From the NCBI GenBank assembly GCA_029251525.1, contig JAQXDE010000055.1, positions 1 to 64,000 of the forward strand: a stretch of 64,000 nt of DNA, read 5' to 3'. The notes beneath the pieces are model-generated. The model was not told where the DNA came from, searched no databases, and worked only from the letters and a program-made list of their open reading frames with translations. Shown here piece after piece: positions 1 to 8,231 of this stretch. The stretch comes from Saprospiraceae bacterium. GTDB lineage: Bacteria; Bacteroidota; Bacteroidia; Chitinophagales; Saprospiraceae. Positions within the stretch are counted from its first letter, which is position 1; the number at the start of each line of letters is the position of its first letter. Position numbers and translations under genes: made by a program.

Positions 1-1210
1 CCGCTTTAACCATTCCGGCAGAACCAGCTGCAGCTTTGGTATGACCAACTTGTGATTTGACAGAACCTAATGCAATATGTTGTTTCTTCGAGTTGTTTTT
101 CCCAAAAACCATATTCATCGAGGTAAGTTCAGCAGCATCACCTGCACCTGTCCCAGTTCCATGCGCTTCGATTAAGCCAACAGTATCAGCTCCGTATCCA
201 GCATCTTCATAAGTTCTTTCCATTGCCATTGCTTGACCAGATGGGCGAGGAGCGTAAACAGATTTGAAACGTCCATCACTTGAAGTTCCGATACCTTTAA
301 TGACAGAATAGATATTATCACCATCCCGTTCTGCGTCTTCTAATCTTTTTAGAACCAACATTCCTAAACCTTCTCCAATCAACATTCCGTCGGCATCATC
401 TGCAAAAGGAGTAATTTTTCCAGACTTAGAAAAAGCAGGAGTTTTAGAAAAACTCATATACATAAATGGAGAGTTATCGGTATCAACTCCACCTGTCAAC
501 ATCATATCACATCGACCTTCCACTAACTCACTCAACGCCATTTTCATTGCACTTAATGAAGCAGCGCATGCCGCATCCACTACACTATTAATTCCTCCAA
601 GGTCAAAACGATTGGTAATCCTTCCTGAGATCACATTTCCTAACATTCCAGGAAATGAATTTTCATTCCAGCCGATATATGCTTTTTTCATTTTTTCAAT
701 GATTGGCGGAATATCATTTTCAGCAATTCCACTTGATCGCAACGCTTTTTCCCAAACTGGATATTGTAATCGTCCAGTTAGAGGTGTAATCAATTTTTGA
801 CCACCACCAACTCCAATTACTACACCTGTTTTTGCTTTTAATTCAGCGGTGAATTTTTCAGATTTCCGACCGTAACCTGCATCTTCAAATGCATCTCGTG
901 CAGCAACTAAAGCTAATAATTGACTTGCATCAGTTACTTCCAAAATATTTGGCGGCAAACCAAATTCCATTGGATTGAAATCAATTGTTGGAATAAATCC
1001 ACCGACCTTACAGTAGGTTTTATCTTCTGCAAACATATCAGGATCGTAGTAATCTTCAATTAACCATCGATCAGCTGGTACTTCTTTTATACTGTCTTTG
1101 GACTGGAGGATATTAGTCCAAAACTCTTCGAGATTTTTCGCATCGGCGAACATGGCAGACATTCCAATGACTGCGATGGGAGTTTTACTTAGGGAACTGT
1201 TGATGTTCAT
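1..1210 (-). CDS. pfaA: PUFA synthase subunit PfaA, N-terminal ketosynthase domain (cut by window edge)
   Basis: The N-terminal 403 codons of a large multidomain polyketide-type synthase are visible; the rest lies left of base 1. It reads as a beta-ketoacyl synthase: PIAVIGMSAMFAD at the N-terminus, GGFIPTIDFNPMEFGLPPNI, the nucleophile Cys in DAACAAS (about residue 213), and the two catalytic His motifs EAHGTGTGAGDAAE and GHTKAAAG. The FNPMEFGLPPNILE and ENSFPGMLGNVISGRI stretches are hallmarks of PfaA, which starts the anaerobic-type synthesis of EPA, DHA or arachidonic acid, rather than of ordinary modular PKSs. Start is the ATG at 1210, 79 bases after the TetR gene. The other subunits (pfaB, pfaC, pfaD) should lie to the left. 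The chain length of the product cannot be told from this fragment. Confidence 0.9.
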   Translation of the reverse strand, partial: MNINSSLSKTPIAVIGMSAMFADAKNLEEFWTNILQSKDSIKEVPADRWLIEDYYDPDMFAEDKTYCKVGGFIPTIDFNPMEFGLPPNILEVTDASQLLALVAARDAFEDAGYGRKSEKFTAELKAKTGVVIGVGGGQKLITPLTGRLQYPVWEKALRSSGIAENDIPPIIEKMKKAYIGWNENSFPGMLGNVISGRITNRFDLGGINSVVDAACAASLSAMKMALSELVEGRCDMMLTGGVDTDNSPFMYMSFSKTPAFSKSGKITPFADDADGMLIGEGLGMLVLKRLEDAERDGDNIYSVIKGIGTSSDGRFKSVYAPRPSGQAMAMERTYEDAGYGADTVGLIEAHGTGTGAGDAAELTSMNMVFGKNNSKKQHIALGSVKSQVGHTKAAAGSAGMVKA

Positions 1211-1241
1211 TTAATCTAATTTAATTTGTATTTGAGCAGTT

Positions 1242-1276
1242 AAGTCCTTCCAGATTTTTAAAATCTGGAAGGACTT
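1242..1276. repeat. Perfect 16-bp hairpin, copy 1 of a repeated element
   Basis: Arms 1242-1257 and 1261-1276 are perfect inverted repeats around a 3-base loop (core AGTCCTTCCAGATT). The same core with the same dyad recurs at 20811-20842. Here it sits between the TetR gene and pfaA and has no clean T-run on the minus strand, so it may attenuate or stop tetR transcripts, or be a dispersed palindromic repeat. Confidence 0.8.
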
Positions 1277-1288
1277 GCTTCAATACGG

Positions 1289-1906
1289 TTATATGGATAT
1301 TTTAAATAGTTCTTCTTGTTTAGCTAAAAGCCTAACTCCTTTTGAAGTACATAAACCTCTCAAGTAGGGAACTAATGTTCCGAATGTGAGACGTTCTTTA
1401 CTGTATTTGGTTATAGGGAAAAGGTTGTTGTCTTTCAATAACTTAAGCATCACCAAAACCGTTTTTCCTACTACATCAATATCCATGTCTTCTTGAAAAA
1501 TCCCATCTTCGATTCCCCACTGAGCAATATCAAGTATTTGCTGATGAGCGAAATTGTTGGTATTTCGATAAGATTCCTCGAGTAAACCTGGATGGTAATG
1601 AATGATGTCGCTGAAAAAGTTAGGATTTACTTGATAAGTTCTTTTGACGATTTCATGTTGCATGCTACCAAGAGCTGCGATAGCATTTGGAGCTGCATTG
1701 ATTATCGTTTCGTTTTCCGTTTTTATTTTTTGATGATAGACTGCAAGACAAGCACGGAGTAATTCCGTTTTATTTTCAAAATGATTGTACACCGTGCGCT
1801 TAGAGGTACGTAACTGTTTGACAATTTTGTCAACGGTTACTGTTTTTACGCCATTCTCCACAAATAATTGAGTGGCATTTTGAATAATGAGATCTTTTGT
1901 AATCAT
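1289..1906 (-). CDS. TetR/AcrR-family transcriptional regulator
   Basis: This 205-residue protein has an N-terminal TetR helix-turn-helix (about residues 5-50: TVDKIVKQLRTSKRTVYNHF, then ENKTELL) and a long helical C-terminal half for ligand binding. Length is typical of the family. It lies directly upstream of pfaA on the same strand, separated by 78 bases that hold a hairpin, so it is the obvious candidate regulator of the PUFA synthase genes, perhaps sensing a fatty acyl ligand. That role is inferred from position only. Start ATG at 1906 is followed at once by the helix-turn-helix. Confidence 0.85.
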   Translation of the reverse strand: MITKDLIIQNATQLFVENGVKTVTVDKIVKQLRTSKRTVYNHFENKTELLRACLAVYHQKIKTENETIINAAPNAIAALGSMQHEIVKRTYQVNPNFFSDIIHYHPGLLEESYRNTNNFAHQQILDIAQWGIEDGIFQEDMDIDVVGKTVLVMLKLLKDNNLFPITKYSKERLTFGTLVPYLRGLCTSKGVRLLAKQEELFKISI

Positions 1907-2507
1907 CTTTTGAACCTCTTTTTAGATAGTTTTTATTGGCGGAAAATCAAATGGTAATATTTTTGTTCCACCAGTACCACAAAGAAACAAAAGATTTATT
2001 AGAAAGTTTGTTAACTAGATGTGAATTTTGTTTTGTAGGAAAAAAAGTTGGATGAATGGCTTTTTTAGATGTGTTTATTGCAGGAAAAGCAACAAAATCG
2101 AAAGAAAGGTTGATTTAAAATAATGTCCCTACCTTTCTTTCCCTTGATGAAAACAGACTTTTATGACGTTTCCTTTCTATTTCAGATATTAGAATCTTTC
2201 TTTTGATACAAAATGATGAAATTGAAAGCTAATTGAAAGCTAATTGAAAGCTAATTGAATGATGGGTGTAAATTTGCGAAAAATCTTTTTTATTATAATT
2301 TCTTTTTTAAATTTAGATTTCAAAAAACAAATGATTAGCTCCACATTGGATTAACTCCAAATAGTTTTAATATTTTACTAAAACAGAAAATTAAGTAAAA
2401 AAGTTGTGTTTGGAGACCCTGTACATATTAGAGTTTTTCGGAGAATTATTAGTGGTTTTCGTTTTCATTTGATTCAGAGCACTCGTCAAAACTTAAGAAT
2501 AATAATT
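1907..2507. other. Intergenic region, 601 bp
   Basis: It lies between the TetR gene (its promoter should be here) and the end of the 2508-3959 gene. Apart from the short tandem repeat at 2221-2260 nothing coding or structured was recognised. AT content is very high. Confidence 0.6.
2221..2260. repeat. 11-bp tandem repeat
   Basis: The unit ATTGAAAGCTA is repeated three times without error (2221-2253) and followed by a partial fourth copy. It is noncoding. Confidence 0.9.
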
Positions 2508-3959
2508 TTATTTTTTAATCAAAAATAATACGCCCACTCCTGAAGAACTAGGCATTCCAAAAGAATTATTAGTTGTAGTTTTTATAAGACCAGATTCTCC
2601 TGCTGATAGTCCTGAGATGGCTGAATTTAAAGCATTGACATTTGAAACTCCTGGAATATTTGATAAATCAAGAGGTAATGGTGTAATGCCACTAGAGACA
2701 GTAAGCGTCACTTGTCCATCAGTTTCGACAGTAATATTCTCTAAAACATTAGTCCAAGTTAATACACCAGTTCCATCGGTAACAGGAACTAAACCAGCAT
2801 TTTCCACAATATTGGCACCTGTTAACGAGACCTCATAAGGTGTGTCTGACGAACCATTTCCTGTTGTGGTAATACTCGAATTACCAGCTTGTACAATTGT
2901 CTCAAGATCAGAAAGGTCAACAGGGGAAATATCTCCATCAACATCTGTAAAAGTTAAGGTATTTGAAACTGCTGTATAACTTATGGTTGCATCTGACTCA
3001 AAAGAAATTGTAACCACACCATTAGATGTAATAGAAGTAAGTTCCGTTTCAGGAGTTAAGACGCTTGTAATAGGATCAACTAATGATGAAACATCAACCT
3101 TTATCCAATGCGTGCCTGCTGTGATTCCGTCATAATCATTTCCGGAAGCGTTATAAAAATAAGTAATCTGAGCATTAGCGTCATAGGTTATATTTCCTTC
3201 ATGCTTAGTTATTGTATTTAGATTTAGATTGGTATTAGGGTCTCCAGTAACATGGATAATACCAGCTCCATTTGGTGCACTAACAGTTAATACATCTGAC
3301 ACTCCGTATAAGTAGTATTTAACAGTATTACTCACAATTCCACGTTGTACCCATTGAGCAGCAGATGCACAATTGCATCCTAACCCATTAAGGACAGTCG
3401 ATTCACCTAGTGTATTTCCGGTTTGTTTTGTTCCATTTGAATTTGTTCCTGTCCAAGCTGGACCATAAGGATACCATGGTGTACTAATTGGTAAGGCTAG
3501 ATAAGAATTTCCATTTTCATCTAAGTTAATGGACTCCGAACCAGTATGATTCCCGTCCCAAAAATCACTCAAATTATTTGAGATAATTGTTGAGCCATCA
3601 ATTAGGAAAAATGCCCCGTTCTCATCGCTGTTAGTTGTAAGAGTATTATCAATAGCATCTACTGTTGAAGTAGATGCTATTGCATACCAAGATACCTCTC
3701 CCATCCCAGCAGCACTTGCTGCATTTTGTACATGTGTATTATAATCTGAAATGTCACTTGATGTGGCGTCTCGAGTGGTACTAGAGATAAATACTAACCG
3801 ATAAGTATCTCCATCTTTCCAAGCAGCTCCTGTAGAAGGGTTAGTTCCTCCGTTGGCAGTTAGATCTAGGATTCCAAGTTGTGAAGTTAAAGGTAGTTGG
3901 GCTAAAACGTTTTGAGAAATGAAAATTAGTAGAAATAGAAGAATTCTATCCGTATTCAT
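2508..3959 (-). CDS. Secreted surface protein of unknown function
   Basis: This 483-residue protein has a clear signal peptide (about residues 1-20, LLFLLIFISQNVLAQ). Residues about 45-215 form a domain with GDTYRLVFIS, TRDATSSDISDYN, WYAIAST and WVQRG, a pattern seen in secreted proteins of cyanobacteria and planctomycetes. The rest is Thr/Ser-rich, low-complexity beta-type sequence (ITVETDGQVTLTV and similar) resembling adhesin stalks of Bacteroidota. The last residues (GVGVLFLIKK) look like a natural end. No type IX sorting tail is evident. It diverges from the MFS gene at 4110. Function unknown; a surface or adhesion role is inferred. Confidence 0.75.
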   Translation of the reverse strand: MNTDRILLFLLIFISQNVLAQLPLTSQLGILDLTANGGTNPSTGAAWKDGDTYRLVFISSTTRDATSSDISDYNTHVQNAASAAGMGEVSWYAIASTSTVDAIDNTLTTNSDENGAFFLIDGSTIISNNLSDFWDGNHTGSESINLDENGNSYLALPISTPWYPYGPAWTGTNSNGTKQTGNTLGESTVLNGLGCNCASAAQWVQRGIVSNTVKYYLYGVSDVLTVSAPNGAGIIHVTGDPNTNLNLNTITKHEGNITYDANAQITYFYNASGNDYDGITAGTHWIKVDVSSLVDPITSVLTPETELTSITSNGVVTISFESDATISYTAVSNTLTFTDVDGDISPVDLSDLETIVQAGNSSITTTGNGSSDTPYEVSLTGANIVENAGLVPVTDGTGVLTWTNVLENITVETDGQVTLTVSSGITPLPLDLSNIPGVSNVNALNSAISGLSAGESGLIKTTTNNSFGMPSSSGVGVLFLIKK

Positions 3960-4085
3960 TATGCTTAATATTTTGTTGTGCGTGTGATTTATAGCTTAAG
4001 AGTATTAATATACCTTGGATTATTTTTTATGTTTCGTTTTTTTTCAAGATTTTAATTTATTGCAGTCAAGTCTTATTAACGTTTT

Positions 4086-4093
4086 TATCTTTG
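4086..4093 (+). promoter_or_regulatory. Bacteroidota -7 promoter element for the MFS gene
   Basis: TATCTTTG matches the TAnnTTTG consensus and ends 16 bases before the ATG at 4110. A TTG lies at 4060-4062, slightly further upstream than usual for the -33 element. Confidence 0.5.
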
Positions 4094-4109
4094 GTTTAAA
4101 ATTTAGCCT

Positions 4110-5261
4110 ATGCGAGCGAACCGTATTGCTGTTTGCATTTTCTTTTTAGTTAATGGACTTCTTTATGGAAATTGGACTGCACGTCTTCCTGCAATTCAAA
4201 GATTCTATGATATTTCTAATTCCATTTTGGGAGGCTTGCTTTTCACAATGGCTGTAGGTGCAGTATTTGCTATGCCTTTTGCAGGTTGGTTGTCAACTCG
4301 ATTTGGAAGTAAAGTAATTACACAAGTTGGAGGAATACTTTCTTGTATTATTATTCCATGCATAGTTTTCACTCCAAATTTAGCGATTGTTAGTGCTGCG
4401 TTCTTTTCTTTAGGGTTATGTGTTGGAGCAACTGATGTAGCGATGAATGGGCAGGCTGTTTTTGTTGAACGAGCTTATGGAAAAGCTATCATGTCGTCAT
4501 TTCATGCGGTGTTTAGTGTTGGAATGGCATTAGGGGCGGGGAGTGGTGCATTGTTTGCGAAATTTGAAGTTCCTTTACTTTCTCATTTGACCTTAGTAGC
4601 AATCATAGGAGGAGTTGCTTGCCTTGCAGCAGCCTTTTATTTAATTAATGATACACCAGAGGAGGAGGAAAAAAGAGAAAAAGGTGGAAGTTTTGTTTTA
4701 CCAACTAAAGCTATTATACCTTTAGGCATAGTTGCATTTTGTTGTATGTCAGGAGAAGGAGCAATGGCAGATTGGTCTGCTATTTATTTGAATAAAGTGG
4801 TTGGGCAAAGTGAATATTTTAGTGCGATCGGTTATGGTGTTTTTGCCATAGCTATGACTATCGGTCGAGTATTTGGTGATTATTTTACAGAAAGAATAGG
4901 GAAATATAAATTAATGATTTATAACAGTATGTTTTCTGTTGTAGGACTTGTAATTCTATTATCATTCGCGACGACCGGAGCAACATTGGTTGGATTATTT
5001 CTAGTGGGAATAGGTTTGGCGACCATCGTTCCAATTGTTTATTCGTCAGCTGGGAATATGAATGGAATTGATCCAAGTATTGGGATTGCAATGGCAACTA
5101 CAATTGGGTATACTGGTTTTTTCGTTGGACCACCCATGATTGGCTTTTTGTCTGATGCCTTTGGATTGCGAGTTGGATTAGGATTTGTGTTGATTCTATT
5201 TATTGCGATGTTGCTTTTGGTAATTAAAATATATTTAGATAAGGATAAAGTAACCAAATAG
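4110..5261 (+). CDS. MFS transporter, YbjJ-like
   Basis: This 383-residue integral membrane protein has about twelve hydrophobic segments. The N-terminal pattern (FFLVNGLLYGNWTARLPAIQ) and the loop GWLSTRFGSKVI between helices 2 and 3 are typical of the YbjJ branch of the major facilitator superfamily, with GATDVAMNGQ and FHAVFSVGMALGAG following. The charged central loop (EEEEKREKGG, about residues 188-197) separates the two six-helix halves. Substrate is unknown; members are often placed near sugar genes, but none is adjacent here. It is transcribed alone, divergent from the secreted protein gene. Confidence 0.85.
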   Translation: MRANRIAVCIFFLVNGLLYGNWTARLPAIQRFYDISNSILGGLLFTMAVGAVFAMPFAGWLSTRFGSKVITQVGGILSCIIIPCIVFTPNLAIVSAAFFSLGLCVGATDVAMNGQAVFVERAYGKAIMSSFHAVFSVGMALGAGSGALFAKFEVPLLSHLTLVAIIGGVACLAAAFYLINDTPEEEEKREKGGSFVLPTKAIIPLGIVAFCCMSGEGAMADWSAIYLNKVVGQSEYFSAIGYGVFAIAMTIGRVFGDYFTERIGKYKLMIYNSMFSVVGLVILLSFATTGATLVGLFLVGIGLATIVPIVYSSAGNMNGIDPSIGIAMATTIGYTGFFVGPPMIGFLSDAFGLRVGLGFVLILFIAMLLLVIKIYLDKDKVTK

Positions 5262-5315
5262 TATTCACAAAATGAGTATTTTATGGCAATACGTTGTTTA
5301 GGTAAATAATGTTAG

Positions 5316-5498
5316 AATAAATCGGATTCGACTTGTTTAGGTAAAAAAATACTTTCTTTAAAGCTAGATTTACTTATCGATACTTACTTCAATCAGTATA
5401 CGATTAAACGCCAGTTGACTGGACAATGGCATCCAGTTGGAATTGTCACTAATCAAATCATTGATCATGTGTATTTTAGGTCTTTTATGAAAAAATGA
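5316..5498 (+). pseudogene. Possible protein-coding relic (C-terminal fragment)
   Basis: A 60-codon open stretch without an ATG at its beginning ends at TGA 5496-5498. Its second half (LTGQWHPVGIVTNQIIDHVY) has a composition typical of folded protein rather than translated spacer. No family is assigned with confidence; the segment weakly resembles the end of a VOC-type beta-alpha-beta domain. Confidence 0.25.
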
Positions 5499-5727
5499 AC
5501 TAGCATAATTTAATGAATGTTACATTTTTAGTAACAGTATTCAATGAGAAACTCTGAATGGTGCTAGAATTATAACAGCGATTATTTAAAGTCCTCTTTG
5601 AAATCTCAAAAAGTTTCAGCTATAAATTTTGGAAAACAAAAGAAATATACTTTTGGATCGAAGTATACTACTTGTAACAATGAGATGCATGAGGATTTTA
5701 ATTTCCACGAAAGAAGTTGTTTTAAAG

Positions 5728-5765
5728 AAAAGAGGCTGTCCATTTTGTTGTGGACAACCTCTTTT
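5728..5765. terminator. Intrinsic terminator hairpin
   Basis: Arms 5728-5742 and 5751-5765 pair over 15 positions with one mismatch around an 8-base loop, flanked by A-run and T-run. Hairpins of the form AAAGAGGCTGTC...CTCTTT are common terminators in Bacteroidota. It lies 467 bases past the MFS gene and 120 bases past the minus-strand gene end, so it could serve either strand or an unrecognised RNA. Confidence 0.65.
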
Positions 5766-5883
5766 GAAGGAATTGGGTGTAATTTAATTCTTATCTCGTA
5801 ATTCGGAAATGAGGTTCCAAGATTTTAGAAAAAGCCATATTTCACAAAATGAGGTATTTTTTTATCAATTCAGGCATAAATAG

Positions 5884-7014
5884 CTAGGGGTTCAAAGTAT
5901 ACCTAACAGATGCTTGAAAATCATTGTTAAAGTCAGTTGATTCTTCATCGTCAATAAAAAGTTCAGTCAATCCTTTATTGAATCGAAAATCTACAGCTAC
6001 TCTTTCAGTGAGTTGTAATTCATATCCAACACTCAAACCAAGATCAACTTTTTCATAAATAGCGGGGTGGCGTGCATCCGTCGAACTATTGTCAGAATTA
6101 GGATCTTTTACATGAATCCAAGACGGTCTAACACCTGCCATCACACTACTTTTGTCATTTACGTTATATTTAGCTAAAATCGGAAATTCTATTACTGTCA
6201 AATTTCGAGCAATCACTTCTTGATTTGCAGTTACTCGATCAAAGGAAGTTGATACTGAGGTAATTGTTGTTGGAAGACTTAAAGTATTAACTTTTTCTTC
6301 CTTTGTTGTAAATGGCTGAACAAATCCTTTTCTAAAATTCACCTCCGCTTGCACACTCCATTTATCATTTATATTGTACCCTGCAAAAACTCCAACTCCC
6401 GGAGAAATTGCACCTTCTGGGATTAATGGGCTGCCTGAAACTGCTACTGTTCCACCTCCAAAAAATCCTGCTTTCACTCTTTTTTTGAATGGCAAGTTTA
6501 CTCGTGTTATAATTTCTTCACTTTCTAAAAAAGTATTAATTGTTGCAATTGGTTTTGTTAATTCTATTGCCTTTTCTATTTTTTCTTCTTCTTTCAATAG
6601 CTTGATTGGATTCATTTGAGGAAGTGGAGCAATTGGAGATTTTATTTTAGAATCTGTTGGTACATTTTTTTTCTTCAAAGGAATTTGTTGAAGAAAATCA
6701 ATTTTTTCTTTATCCTCTTCCAAATTAATTGCCTTAGTATCAATTGATTTTATTTCTTTTGATTCATTTGTAAAGTCAAATGTTTTTTCTAAAAATTCTT
6801 GAATCGGTTCAAAAGGAACGTACCAAGCAATGGATAACACTGTAACTGTAATTGTTAAAATCGCTAGACTAGATAACCATAATGGAGATCTTCTCGGATT
6901 ATGTTGGTTCAATTTCTTATTTAATGATTTCCATGCTTTAGGGTCAAAGTTGAACTCATGTTCTTCCAGTCGAAGTTTTAATTTCTGATCAGTTGAATTA
7001 TTGATGTTTTTCAT
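5884..7014 (-). CDS. Anti-sigma-like protein with inner-membrane helix and outer-membrane barrel domain (Dma-like)
   Basis: This 376-residue protein has three parts. Residues 1-42 are charged and cytoplasmic-looking, with the DPKAWKSLNKKL motif seen in Bacteroidota anti-sigma factors. A single membrane helix (about 45-65) follows, then a long Lys/Pro/Glu-rich linker (about 70-177). Residues about 178-376 consist of alternating beta strands (KAGFFGGGTVAVS, GVGVFAGYNINDKWSVQAEV, YTLNP end) like the OMP_b-brl family. It overlaps the upstream sigma factor gene by 4 bases, so the two are co-translated. The layout matches the dual membrane-spanning anti-sigma factors described in Bacteroides thetaiotaomicron, in which one chain links outer membrane to cytoplasmic sigma. 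That function is inferred; sequence support is the architecture and the gene pair. Confidence 0.75.
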   Translation of the reverse strand: MKNINNSTDQKLKLRLEEHEFNFDPKAWKSLNKKLNQHNPRRSPLWLSSLAILTITVTVLSIAWYVPFEPIQEFLEKTFDFTNESKEIKSIDTKAINLEEDKEKIDFLQQIPLKKKNVPTDSKIKSPIAPLPQMNPIKLLKEEEKIEKAIELTKPIATINTFLESEEIITRVNLPFKKRVKAGFFGGGTVAVSGSPLIPEGAISPGVGVFAGYNINDKWSVQAEVNFRKGFVQPFTTKEEKVNTLSLPTTITSVSTSFDRVTANQEVIARNLTVIEFPILAKYNVNDKSSVMAGVRPSWIHVKDPNSDNSSTDARHPAIYEKVDLGLSVGYELQLTERVAVDFRFNKGLTELFIDDEESTDFNNDFQASVRYTLNP

Positions 7015-7571
7015 ATTGCGACTTGGATTCTAAATTTGTTAACTAAAATTTGTTTCAGCTCTTTTCTAGCGTTTGATAGATGCCATTTAGAGGTACCATC
7101 ACTGATTCCAAGTTTGTCCCCAATTTCTTGATGTTTGTATCCATCAATTACATAAAGACAAAAAACAGTTCTACTAGAGGGAGGTAACATTTGTATAGCT
7201 TTGTAAAGATCTTCCGTGGCTAAGTTATCAATTGCATCATTATTGATGCTTGTTTCTTTCTCACTATTAAGGTCAATCACTTTTTTGTAGGTAATTTGTT
7301 TTCTTACGTGATCGATCGATGTATTAAAAACTATCCGAGCAATCCATCCTGCAAAGGTTCCAGGTTCTTTGAATTGGTGAATATTAGTAAACACTTTAAA
7401 AAAAGCCATATTAAGTACTTCCGTAGCTTCTTCTCTGTGGCTTGTATAGCGCATGCAAATGCCCAACATTTTACTAAAATACTTTTGGTAAACGTATTTT
7501 TGAGCTAACGGATGTTCTTTCCGACAGCCCAAAATAAGTTCCTGCTCGCTGCTTTGTGGTGTAAATTTCAT
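7011..7571 (-). CDS. ECF RNA polymerase sigma factor
   Basis: A 186-residue sigma-70 family ECF protein. Region 2 contains KYVYQKYFSKMLGICMRYT and GTFAGWIARIVFNTSIDHVR; region 4 contains LPPSSRTVFCLYVIDGYKHQ and a helix-turn-helix GDKLGISDGTSKWHLSNARK. The ATG at 7571 is preferred over an in-frame GTG five codons earlier (7586). The stop overlaps the downstream anti-sigma-like gene (ATGA-type overlap), which strongly suggests a sigma/anti-sigma pair. It diverges from the second sigma module starting at 8232. Confidence 0.92.
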   Translation of the reverse strand: MKFTPQSSEQELILGCRKEHPLAQKYVYQKYFSKMLGICMRYTSHREEATEVLNMAFFKVFTNIHQFKEPGTFAGWIARIVFNTSIDHVRKQITYKKVIDLNSEKETSINNDAIDNLATEDLYKAIQMLPPSSRTVFCLYVIDGYKHQEIGDKLGISDGTSKWHLSNARKELKQILVNKFRIQVAI

Positions 7572-8231
7572 TTTTTCGGTTGTCACTTATATCAACGTTT
7601 TGACCCTAAAATAAGGTTGGGTTTGTTTTTGAAAAAAGTATAAATGTTCACTTCATTCAACAATTTACGAATCGAAATTCAATAATTATCAATTGAAGTG
7701 CCGTTCATTTTTTTAAATAGATAATCTGAAAAGCATTTTAAATTATTCCTCTAAGATGAGTTTTCGTTTAGCTTTGATATTTTTTAAGTTAAGCCCAGAG
7801 TTTTTGATTCTTATAATGTGCTTTTTTGTTTGAAACTAAGGTATGTGGATTGGATAAATTAGTTGTCTTTCTCAAACTGATTTAACCTTGTATTAATATT
7901 CTATTTAAGAATTTAACAATTGTTTAAGAGACTATTGAGAAAAAATCGGGTTTTAAAATTTTCTTTGAGTCAAACTTATATGTTTTTGAATAAGGGGAAT
8001 CGATGTGAAACAACGGGAGTTAATCTGGATTTTGTGAATAGTGAAAAGAAAGGTGATTGTAGAAATCAACTTTCTATCGTCAACTCTGTAAAACTAGACT
8101 CAATAAATTTTATGCAAATAAGGTTTTTAGTAATAATAATTAATCCCCTTGTCGAATTTTTTATTTAAAAATTGTTACCGTTATAACTTTGCCATGATTT
8201 TGTAAAAAACAGATATACGCAATCAATAATA
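7572..8231. other. Divergent spacer between two sigma-factor operons, 660 bp
   Basis: It must hold the promoters of both operons; one -7 element for the rightward operon is at 8184-8191. An 82-codon frame beginning with TTG (7920-8168) and a 25-codon hydrophobic frame (7756-7833) are present but have nothing else in their favour. Confidence 0.5.
8184..8191 (+). promoter_or_regulatory. -7 promoter element of the sigma-FecR-STN operon
   Basis: TAACTTTG matches TAnnTTTG and ends 40 bases before the sigma factor ATG. No good TTG was found at the usual -33 distance. Confidence 0.5.

Larger units (their letters stand above)
5262..5883. other. Intergenic region, 622 bp
   Basis: It holds an ATG-less open stretch that looks like a gene relic (5316-5498) and a strong terminator hairpin (5728-5765). 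A 67-codon reading frame at 5598-5801 runs through the terminator and is not taken as a gene. Confidence 0.5.

Noticed and set aside
5598-5801. 67-codon plus-strand frame
   Set aside because: It runs straight through a strong terminator hairpin at 5728-5765 and has no protein-like pattern.
7920-8168. 82-codon frame in the divergent spacer
   Set aside because: It begins with TTG, has no recognised motif, and lies in a region expected to hold promoters of two sigma operons.
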